Source: an uncultured Collinsella sp.
GTDB taxonomy: Bacteria > Actinomycetota > Coriobacteriia > Coriobacteriales > Coriobacteriaceae
DNA length: 60,345 nt
Direction of reading: 5' to 3'
Assembly (NCBI GenBank): GCA_902494085.1
Contig: CABURU010000009.1
Location: 1-60,345 of the forward strand
The notes under the pieces were generated by a model. The model saw only the letters and a program-made list of their open reading frames with translations. It was not told the DNA's origin and did not search any database. The first letter of the stretch is position 1; the number at the start of each line of letters is the position of its first letter. Shown here one piece after another: positions 51,501-57,487 of the stretch. A program made the translations under genes and the position numbers.

Positions 51501-53589
51501 CACGTTCCAGATGACCGAGGAATCGAACACGCTCGATGACGAGGTGTTCTACGACAACACGGACCGCGTCCGTATCCAGAATGCGCTCCCGATCCGGGTG
51601 ATCGTGGGCAACCCACCCTACTCGGTGGGCCAGACGAGCGCCAACGACAACAACCAGAACGAGAAGTATCCGACGCTCGACAGTCGTATCGCGCAGACGT
51701 ACGTCGCGAAAACGACCGCGACAAACAAGAACTCGCTTTATGACTCGTACTTCCGTGCTTTCAGGTGGGCGAGCGACCGAATCGAAGAGAGGGGCATTGT
51801 CTGCTTCGTGAGTAACGGCGGATGGGTTGACGGCTCCTCTTCCAACGGGTTCCGCCGCTCGCTCGTGGAGGAGTTCAACAGCATCTACGTTTTCAACCTT
51901 AAGGGAAACCAGAACACTTCAGATTGGAAGCGCGAGGGCGGCAAGGTGTTTGATGCCGGCGCGAAAATCGGTGTCGCTATAACCATGCTGGTCAAGAATC
52001 CGGATTCTAAAGAGCATGGGACTGTACACTATCATGATATCGGTGACTATTTGAGTCGTGAGGACAAGCTCAGACTGATCCGAAAATTTGCAATCAATGG
52101 CGATATTGATTGGCAAACGGTAAAACCCGATAAATATGGCGACTGGCTGAACCAGCGCGATGATTCGTTCTATGAATTCGCGCCGCTGGGAATAACGAAG
52201 AGGAAGCCCCCCTACGGTCTATTTACCATCTGGTCTGCGGGCCTTAAAACACAGCGCGACCCTTGGGCGTGGGGATTTTCTCGTTCGAGAGTGCAGGAAC
52301 AAATGGAGCGCCTGCTATCGAACATGGACGCTGAGATTCAAGCCGCAAAGGGCGAAGGGCGCGCAATTGAATATGATCCGACCCGCTTCAGCTGGACGCG
52401 GCGTATGGAGGATGCTGCTAGGAAGGGAGAGCGGCTAGTCTATAACTGTGACGAGGTCGTAATGGGGTCGTATAGGCCGTTCTGTAAGCAATGGGTTTAC
52501 TACGACCGTGTGATGAACGAAAGGACCTACCAGCAGCCCCGCCTTTTCCCTCTCGCGGTAAGCGGGAGGGAAAAGGCCGAAAGGACCTACCAGCAGCCCA
52601 ATATCCTCTCAAAGATAACGGGAAAAGGCGGGGCCGAAATGACCTACCAGCAGGGTTCTCTCCGTTGCCTTGAAAACCTATGTATCGTGTATACCGGCGG
52701 TTCGGCCATGAGCGCCATGGTGACCAGAAATCTGCCCGACCTACATTTCGTCGGAGATTCTCAGTGCTTTCCTCTCTACTGGTACGAGGAGCAACAGACA
52801 GGCACGACCCTCTTTGATGAAAACGACTATGTGACTCCTGGCAAACAGGCATCGCTGTTCGGCGACGGCATGACCCGTACCGAGAGGAGTTATTCGCGTC
52901 ATGATGCCATCACGGATGAGGCTCTTAGAGTCTTCCGCGAAGTCTATCCGCATGCGTTCCCGAAGCGCTATAAGAAGGATGGCGGCGTCGAGCTCAACAA
53001 GACCGATATCTTTTATTACGTCTACGGTATCCTGCATTCTCCTGAGTATCGCAAACGCTTCGAGTCAAATCTCAAGAAAGAGCTGCCGCGCATCCCGCTC
53101 GCTGCGGACTTTGCCAGGTTTTCGGAGGCGGGACGAAAACTCGCCCATCTTCATCTCGATTACGAGGAAATTGACCCATGGGCATCGATCGTCGAGGACG
53201 GTGACTCGGTGAACCCCGGCCGTACGGTCAAGATGACATTCGGCAAGTGCAAGAAGGACGAGGAGCATCCCAAGGGCCAGGACATGACCGTCCTCAAGGT
53301 CGCCGAGAACATGACACTGCGCGGTATCCCGCTTGAGGCATACGAGTACGTCGTTAATGGGCGCTCGGCCATCGGCTGGCTCATGGATCGCTATCAGGTC
53401 CGCAAGGACAAGGCGTCAGGCATTGTCAACGACCCCAACGATTATAGCGACGACCCGCGCTATATCGTCGATCTTGTCGAGCGCGTCGTGACCGTGTCGA
53501 TGGAAACGATCGCTATCGTTAACGAGCTGCCCGCCTTGAACGAGAAGGCCCAGCCTGCCGACTGGCCCGCCGCATGGAAGGTGAAGTAA
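48532..53589 (+). CDS. Type ISP restriction-modification enzyme (LlaGI-like, single polypeptide)
   Basis: A 1685-residue enzyme with nuclease, translocase, methylase and target recognition in one chain; such enzymes methylate one strand and cut after head-on translocation. Domains: Mrr-like nuclease with Asp69 and Gln84-x-Lys86 (QCK); SF2 helicase with ACGTGKT at 195-201 and DEAH at 325-328; gamma-type N6-adenine methylase with DPFAGTG at 920-926 and NPPY at 1027-1030; a C-terminal recognition region. I start at the ATG at 48532 behind AAGGAG; an in-frame ATG at 48481 lacks one. An in-frame repeat expansion occupies residues 1329-1375. Flanking small genes and an mrr remnant suggest a defence cluster. 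Confidence 0.93.
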   Translation: MKTVYDALDPIVNGSATTKEKGDKYEAACVYYLKNDPFYALFFSRVGTIAQALEWDDCPVHDTQDNGIDLMAQTAEAGEWWAIQCKCYDGEKDLPKGICDSFFAHAAFIDGVDSLMVMTTAKGPGKNLQKQIDASGSMYIDTAKMAASNIDWTPFIEGVPAGERVTYDLRSHQERAVAAIEEKWAEFDRCKAIMACGTGKTLMSLRLVEDWIGPAAGTILFCAPSISLVGQSMREWMGQSRVPMSSLVVCSDSKASRKDDVIPMTLDSFEYPATTNPESLYRSFKRCRRSNPDGLVVIFSTYQSIGVIHDAQTLGMPEFDVVVCDEAHRTTGNALPGVSKTEASAFMKIHFNENVAAKKRLYMTATPRIYGETAKRKGAEEDYTIASMDDESIYGPTAYQIKFGEAVEQKLLTDYKVVVLTVQEDAIGDRLPSLESDQGVNAMSLEPSDIGKIIGCWKGLVDHGEGAPDDATGLGGMLVVDDVETMVTDCKPLHRAVGFCSTINASKTITEAFSQIVEKFAEDEHEELPLKCELRHVDGNMPSDQRTRNITWLGGDVAEDECRILTNARCLAEGIDVPNLDAVIFFNAKNSTVDVVQAVGRVMRRAEGKDFGYIILPIFVPAGMTPEEALDDSKVFANVWSILQALRSHDERIEAKVNALALQQEAEKNRVAGSANQKGWDAGDLKLKQEEESQKAAEITQGVQMRLTFFPVERWEKAVKTTLVKKCGTRIYWDEWAEDVAKIAQRHIERIGKLVRENDEVSGSFKTFLHGLQDSLNPSITEQDAVEMIAQHIITVPVFDALFGDFEFAKSNPVSVAIERFLGVLEEHKIEEASDSEVLDDVYASVRRRAAAIQSDAARQQLIRDLYEKFFKVAFKATSDKMGVVYTPTEIIDYILRETDRVLKREFGQSLADDRVHILDPFAGTGSFMAHLIESDLIPDEKLKRKYTREIHSNEILLLAYYIMTVNIEYAYHARMGGDYQPFEGAVLTDTFQMTEESNTLDDEVFYDNTDRVRIQNALPIRVIVGNPPYSVGQTSANDNNQNEKYPTLDSRIAQTYVAKTTATNKNSLYDSYFRAFRWASDRIEERGIVCFVSNGGWVDGSSSNGFRRSLVEEFNSIYVFNLKGNQNTSDWKREGGKVFDAGAKIGVAITMLVKNPDSKEHGTVHYHDIGDYLSREDKLRLIRKFAINGDIDWQTVKPDKYGDWLNQRDDSFYEFAPLGITKRKPPYGLFTIWSAGLKTQRDPWAWGFSRSRVQEQMERLLSNMDAEIQAAKGEGRAIEYDPTRFSWTRRMEDAARKGERLVYNCDEVVMGSYRPFCKQWVYYDRVMNERTYQQPRLFPLAVSGREKAERTYQQPNILSKITGKGGAEMTYQQGSLRCLENLCIVYTGGSAMSAMVTRNLPDLHFVGDSQCFPLYWYEEQQTGTTLFDENDYVTPGKQASLFGDGMTRTERSYSRHDAITDEALRVFREVYPHAFPKRYKKDGGVELNKTDIFYYVYGILHSPEYRKRFESNLKKELPRIPLAADFARFSEAGRKLAHLHLDYEEIDPWASIVEDGDSVNPGRTVKMTFGKCKKDEEHPKGQDMTVLKVAENMTLRGIPLEAYEYVVNGRSAIGWLMDRYQVRKDKASGIVNDPNDYSDDPRYIVDLVERVVTVSMETIAIVNELPALNEKAQPADWPAAWKVK
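52518..52653 (+). repeat. In-frame 60-bp repeats with inverted arms inside the restriction enzyme gene
   Basis: A 22-bp word ending ACCTACCAGCAGCCC occurs at 52518-52539 and identically at 52578-52599, with a third diverged copy at 52635-52653, giving three TYQQ peptides (periods 20 and 19 residues). Between them GCCTTTTCCCTC (52541-52552) and GAGGGAAAAGGC (52566-52577) are inverted, and 52536-52550 is the exact complement of 52620-52634. Only the first TYQQPRLFP looks like the conserved family segment. Confidence 0.85.
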
Positions 53590-53677
53590 CAGCTGAAGGG
53601 GATTCATGATTCGCGGATAGCGACGTTGCATATTGGGGTTGATGAACATCGCCCGATAGCGTGTCGCCGCGGGACGG

Positions 53678-53863
53678 ATGGTTATCACAACTGCCCGGTT
53701 CTCGAAGGAGGCACGACGCTATGCAGAAGGTCTACTCGGCCAGACGGTCGTGCTCGTCGACGGCCCAGCGCTCGCTGGTCTCATGATCGACTACGGTGTC
53801 GGCGTAAGCACAAGGCAGGTTTACGAAATCAAGGCCGTGGACACGGACTTCTTCGAAGAATAG
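53678..53863 (+). pseudogene. C-terminal fragment of an Mrr-type restriction endonuclease
   Basis: A 61-residue open frame, MVITTARFSKEARRYAEGLL...VVLVDGPALAGLMIDYGVGVS, ending in YEIKAVDTDFFEE. This matches the last part of Mrr-like restriction proteins (FITTS.FSKEA..YA, LIDG..LA.LMI...VGV, YEIK..D.D.FEE). The nuclease core with its catalytic Asp and QxK is missing, and the frame is closed by stops just upstream, so it is a remnant. It lies 88 bases after the type ISP gene, consistent with deletion of an mrr gene during island rearrangement. Confidence 0.7.
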
Positions 53864-53874
53864 CGAGCAAGCGG

Positions 53875-54642
53875 CTACCTCGCGCCCTTCCGCCCGTTGC
53901 ACTTCGAGCAGAGCACCTGCAGATTAGACGGCACGGTCTTACCGCCCCTAGCGACCGGCACGATATGGTCGATGTGCAATCCAACACCATCGGGCATGTA
54001 CTTCCCGCACATCTGGCAGGTGTAGTTGTCCCTTCGCGCTATCTGCTCGCGCAGCTGTTTAGTCATCAGCTTCCGCTGGTTGCGAGCATGGTAATCCCTG
54101 AGCGTCGCTTCGTCGTTAATGGCGGCGAGGCGGTTTCGCCTGTTCACAACCCAGTCCCAGCTCACGGCCATCACGCTATCGTCCACGGACACCTTGTAGG
54201 ACGTCTTCACGTAGTTCCTCTGCCTGTAGCGTGTCTGCTCACGGCACGTGACAAACTGGAACGCGTGCGCGTCGTCGAGTGTCTCGGCGTATTGCCGCTT
54301 CCGGCGCTTCCGCAGGCTGCAGGTCTTCAGGTATTCCTCCTGCTGTGCCTTCCACTCCTGGATGTAGGATCGCTCCGCGACTATCTTTTCCCAGTTGGCG
54401 GGCTCGAGCATAAAGCGATCTATCAGGTCGTCGATCTTCACGTTGCGTCTGCCGGAGACATCGAACCGCTCGACGAAGTATGGGTAGTGAAAGGGATTCG
54501 CCAGGACTCTTCGCACCAGAGAGACGACGCAGCAGATGAGAACAATCGAGACAACGGCCGCAACGATGTAGGGAAGCAGATCGACGGCGACGAGATTTCC
54601 CCATTTATCGACATGATAGTAAGTAAACAAGATGGCTCCCAT
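53875..54642 (-). CDS. Membrane-anchored HNH endonuclease
   Basis: A 255-residue protein with one hydrophobic helix at about residues 23-45 (IVAAVVSIVLICCVVSLV), a basic middle part with coiled-coil character, and a C-terminal HNH domain: CQMCGKYM, HIDHIVPVARGG (catalytic His) and NLQVLCSKCNGRKG. Both CxxC pairs for zinc are present, so the nuclease is probably intact. HNH proteins with a membrane anchor are unusual; possible roles are phage defence at the envelope or DNA processing during transfer. It converges with the mrr remnant, 11 bases apart. Confidence 0.8.
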   Translation of the reverse strand: MGAILFTYYHVDKWGNLVAVDLLPYIVAAVVSIVLICCVVSLVRRVLANPFHYPYFVERFDVSGRRNVKIDDLIDRFMLEPANWEKIVAERSYIQEWKAQQEEYLKTCSLRKRRKRQYAETLDDAHAFQFVTCREQTRYRQRNYVKTSYKVSVDDSVMAVSWDWVVNRRNRLAAINDEATLRDYHARNQRKLMTKQLREQIARRDNYTCQMCGKYMPDGVGLHIDHIVPVARGGKTVPSNLQVLCSKCNGRKGAR

Positions 54643-54738
54643 TCGCTCGTATTGGCATCAGATGATAGACCAACGCAAGCACTCGCCCTTTTACCACCCC
54701 GCCCAGACACAACCACGCAACCCCCACACCATGTTCGC

Positions 54739-54767
54739 TTTACAAAACCAAACGCCCGTTCGATACT
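54739..54767 (+). promoter_or_regulatory. Promoter for the small-protein pair
   Basis: TTTACA at 54739-54744 and GATACT at 54762-54767, 17-bp spacer, 43 bases before the start codon at 54810. The rest of 54643-54809 holds no gene. Confidence 0.6.
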
Positions 54768-54809
54768 GGTAGAAGCAAAACGCGAACACGTGTACGGGAG
54801 GTAAGGCAT

Positions 54810-55127
54810 ATGATCATGAAGAAGCACTCCCTCGCGGGCACCTGCGGCATCCCCACGGAGGACCGCCGCATCTACATCCCGGTGGACGCCAACGGGACCG
54901 ACGACCCCGACCGCGGCCCGTCCGACCCGGTCACCATCCACTGGCCCGACGGCCGCTCCTGGCAGGTCGAGTCCATCTACTTCCGCTCCGAGTTCGGCCG
55001 CGCCCTCTTCGACAATCTCTGCGTGCGCTACGACGTCTGCATCGCAAAGCAGCGCAAAACGGTCTGGTGGGAGCACGGCGACTGGTTCGTCGAGCGTGGC
55101 AGCGGCATGGCGGTGACGCCCGCGTGA
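54810..55127 (+). CDS. Small protein of unknown function, tandem pair member 1
   Basis: 105 residues. IYIPVDANG, PVTIHWPDGRSWQVESIYF and a late WWEHGDWFVERG resemble a family of small Gram-positive proteins that I know only as hypothetical, often near mobile or DNA-repair genes. The next gene is its paralogue, sharing the VxWPDGRxxxI core and the following FG turn. GGGAGGTAAGGC precedes the ATG. The stop overlaps the next start (GTGA), so the two are translated together and may form a complex. Function unknown. Confidence 0.75.
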   Translation: MIMKKHSLAGTCGIPTEDRRIYIPVDANGTDDPDRGPSDPVTIHWPDGRSWQVESIYFRSEFGRALFDNLCVRYDVCIAKQRKTVWWEHGDWFVERGSGMAVTPA

Positions 55128-55501
55128 CAGATCACACCAAGGACTTCGGCGGCGGCATCACGGTGCGCGCCCGCGGCGACAGGCCAGGCCGGCGCGTCCA
55201 CAAGCAGTACGTCGACGTCTACGCCCGCGCAAACGCCGACGGGACCATGGTCCCCATCCGCGTCTGCTGGCCGGACGGGCGCTGCTTCACCATCGATCAG
55301 ATCCTCGAGATCGAGCCCTTCGGGGCCATCGTGCAGAACGCCCAGACGGCCACCTACACCGTTCGCTTCGGCCAGTGGCGCACCCAGCTCATGCTCGAGC
55401 ACTACCACGAGGAGGACGACATCCACGGGGCCGAGGACCACCTGCGCTGGTGGGTCTGGGCGTTCGACAACACCCTCACCAAGAACGACGTGGGGGTGTA
55501 G
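55124..55501 (+). CDS. Small protein of unknown function, tandem pair member 2
   Basis: 125 residues, paralogous to the preceding gene: QYVDVYARANADG aligns with IYIPVDANG, and PIRVCWPDGRCFTIDQILEIEPFG with its WPDGR core. It starts with GTG at 55124 overlapping the upstream TGA by four bases; earlier in-frame starts lie in the middle of the first gene. The C terminus is longer and rich in Trp, Asp and Glu. Function unknown. Confidence 0.72.
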   Translation: MTDHTKDFGGGITVRARGDRPGRRVHKQYVDVYARANADGTMVPIRVCWPDGRCFTIDQILEIEPFGAIVQNAQTATYTVRFGQWRTQLMLEHYHEEDDIHGAEDHLRWWVWAFDNTLTKNDVGV

Positions 55502-55743
55502 GCCCGTCGCCGGAACGTAAACGTCGTACGTCAAAAAGCCTCTGTCCTCCGAATGTCCCGTTCAAAAAAGTGATGAGCGCTCGTCAGGGTCAAAATGCTG
55601 CATATCAAAATCGCTCAAGCAATCGGCTACAATGCGAAGTGACGGGCAACGCATACGCGGTGCCCTTTCGCTTTAAGACCTCTTTGCGTGCTTTCCGGGC
55701 TACTTGGGGGCCTTTTATCATGTCACAGAGCAACCGCCAAACG
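55502..55743. other. Gap without recognised gene
   Basis: No gene is supported. TACAAT at 55628-55633 could be a -10 box but lacks a good -35. A 31-codon frame from the ATG at 55720, beginning MSQSNRQTSKTS, is very basic and might be a small peptide gene; I cannot support it. Confidence 0.4.
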
Positions 55744-55980
55744 TCAAAAACGTCCGCTAGGCGTAAGGCCATCAAGGCGCTCGTCGGAGTCGAAAGGTTT
55801 TCCTGTAATGCATGACGCGAGATTGTCGGCAAATCGGTCGATTTGGCCTGCGGCATATTCGACGATTCTGTCCGGATCCTGTAGGTCGCCGCGAGACGCC
55901 GCAAGGAGCGTTGCCGCAAGACCCCGCATCTCGTAGTAGATATCGAAGATCTGGTTCTGTTCGGCCTCTGTCACGGGCAT
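55744..55980 (-). CDS. Small hypothetical protein
   Basis: 78 residues starting MPVTEAEQNQIFDIYYEM, mostly helical by eye, with DPDRIVEYAAGQIDRFADNL. I choose the ATG at 55980 because GGAGAGG lies just upstream; an in-frame ATG at 56001 adds seven residues. It is isolated and points left against the neighbouring genes. No family recognised; codon use is like the neighbourhood. Confidence 0.5.
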   Translation of the reverse strand: MPVTEAEQNQIFDIYYEMRGLAATLLAASRGDLQDPDRIVEYAAGQIDRFADNLASCITGKPFDSDERLDGLTPSGRF

Positions 55981-55999
55981 GTTCCTCTCCGAAAACGAC

Positions 56000-56312
56000 A
56001 TCGCTCTATATTCTCCCCTTCAATCCTGCCATCGGCGAGCCTTTTACCGATACTCGGCGTTCGCCGCAGCAGGACCACGGCTCCGCGGCCGGGTGGCACC
56101 TCCGCTACGCCGCGTCAAGGGGGCCCATGAGACCCCGCACAAACCTCCGCTCCGCTCCGGTTGGTGGAGGTCGTCATGGACCTCCCTTGACCCGCCTTCG
56201 CTCCGGTGCGGCTTTGCAGGGAGCAAAGCCGACGACGACGCGCGGCGTCGCCATTCGGCTTTGCCCGCAGGGGCGAGATGTTGAGGGCAGGTTGCCCGGA
56301 ACGGAGGAAGAC
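56000..56312 (+). other. Highly structured GC-rich leader upstream of the DUF2958 gene
   Basis: No ORF of credible composition. GTCAAGGG at 56114-56121 pairs with CCCTTGAC at 56184-56191, with inner CCATGA/TCATGG and CCTCC/GGAGG arms, forming a 78-base hairpin. CGGCTTTGC at 56209-56217 pairs with GCAAAGCCG at 56223-56231, and the GGCTTTGC word recurs near 56260. This looks like a structured untranslated leader or a recombination or transfer site of the mobile element. Confidence 0.6.
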
Positions 56313-56612
56313 ATGCAGCAGCTGATGACCGAGGAAATCGCCAAGACGGCTCCAAGGCTCTACGAGCAGGACGGGGCAGAGGACCCCACGGTCTACGCCC
56401 ACTACTTCTCGTGCATGAACGGATGGGACTGGTGGCTGCTCGAGTTCGACGGCACGGACGAGGCGTTCGGCCTCGTCGAGGGCTACGACGACGAGCTCGG
56501 CTACTTCAGCATCAAGGAGATGGAAGAGCTGAACCGCCAGATGGGGTTCGCCGCCGTCGAGCGCGACGAGCACTTCTCCCCGAAGCCGCTCAGCGCCGTC
56601 AGGAGGAGGTAG
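56313..56612 (+). CDS. DUF2958 family protein
   Basis: 99 residues matching DUF2958 as I remember it: YAHYFSCMNGWDWWLLEFDGTDEAFGLVEG, then ELGYFSIKEME and a late RDEHFSPKPLS. Function is unknown; the family is common in plasmids and integrative elements. GGAGGA five bases before the ATG at 56313 sets the start; a longer open frame crossing the structured leader is spurious. The next gene begins four bases after its stop. Confidence 0.8.
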   Translation: MQQLMTEEIAKTAPRLYEQDGAEDPTVYAHYFSCMNGWDWWLLEFDGTDEAFGLVEGYDDELGYFSIKEMEELNRQMGFAAVERDEHFSPKPLSAVRRR

Positions 56613-56616
56613 CCGC

Positions 56617-57213
56617 ATGGTCACGGTCGAGTTCGACTCCATGGGCGAGGCGGTCCGCCTCGCCCTCGTGGCCGGGGAGTACGTGGGCGGCGGCCTGGCC
56701 GTCCTCCTCCTCGACGCCACGGACCCGCGCTCCGACGGCTACATGGCCGAGTGGGGCGTGCTCACGGCGAACGTGCCGTCGGCGGCCGAGTGGTGCCGCG
56801 GGCACGGCAACATCGCCATCGACGCCGCGGTCCCCGCGGAACTCCTCAAGGCGCTCGTGGCCGCCGGCATACTCCGGATGGCCGGCCGCTCGGCTGCGTC
56901 CGGGATGGCCCGCTACCCGCTGGCCACGGTCGCCGGGCACGCCCTCGACGGCATGGGCGGCCTGACCGAGACCCTCGAGGAGGCGCTCGGCTCGACGGTC
57001 GTCGTCGAGTACGAGTCAGGCGGCGACGGCGGCGCGTTCGAGGCGGGGACCGCGCCGGCGGGCTCGGCCGAGCTCGAGCGCCTCATCGCCGCCGCGAGGT
57101 CCGAGGCCGACGCGTTGGCGGCCGCCGGCGGATGGGCGGCCGTCCGGGTCGGTTTCGGGGACGCCGAGACCATCGACTGCGAGACGGGCCGGACGGTCTA
57201 CGTCGCGGGGTGA
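56617..57213 (+). CDS. DUF4313-like protein with C-terminal extension
   Basis: 198 residues. The first 115 or so resemble DUF4313 proteins of mobile elements: an opening with EAVRLALVAGEYVGGGLAVLLLD, a mid part with AIDAAVPAELLKALVAAGI and a closing GRSAASGMARYPLATV. The remainder, from residue 125, is Ala/Glu-rich with an acidic patch and not in the family as I know it. AGGAGGTAG, within the end of the previous gene, is the ribosome site. GC content is very high, unlike the restriction-enzyme region. Family call is tentative. Confidence 0.6.
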   Translation: MVTVEFDSMGEAVRLALVAGEYVGGGLAVLLLDATDPRSDGYMAEWGVLTANVPSAAEWCRGHGNIAIDAAVPAELLKALVAAGILRMAGRSAASGMARYPLATVAGHALDGMGGLTETLEEALGSTVVVEYESGGDGGAFEAGTAPAGSAELERLIAAARSEADALAAAGGWAAVRVGFGDAETIDCETGRTVYVAG

Positions 57214-57229
57214 AATAGGAGGAGAGCGC

Positions 57230-57260
57230 AAGCGCGGTCCGGATGGGCCGCGCTTTTCTT
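57230..57260 (+). terminator. Terminator after the DUF4313-like gene
   Basis: AAGCGCGGTCC at 57230-57240 pairs with GGGCCGCGCTT at 57245-57255 (one G-T pair), followed by TTCTTTT. Confidence 0.85.
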
Positions 57261-57414
57261 TTCCCGGGGATGCGGAACTCCCGCCGCCCAAGTGCCTTGG
57301 ACGGTGGGAGCAGGATAAGGGCGCACTACGGGCGTCCGGGATTTTGCGGCGCAACTCGGCGGGCCGAGTTCGTTTCCGCTGGCAGCGTTGCCGGTCAAGC
57401 CGGAAAGGCGACGG

Positions 57415-57460
57415 CGGCCCTCCGTCATACGCGCCCCGAGCGCCGTATGACGGAGGGCCG
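57415..57460. repeat. Perfect 17-bp hairpin between converging genes
   Basis: CGGCCCTCCGTCATACG at 57415-57431 and its exact complement at 57444-57460, with a third partial copy GGGCCGTATGACG at 57473-57485 just before the coupling-protein stop. Without a T tract on either strand; it may be a transcript end for the leftward genes or a recombination site. The rest of 57261-57487 shows no gene. Confidence 0.7.
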
Positions 57461-57487
57461 TTTGCGCGGGCAGGGCCGTATGACGCG

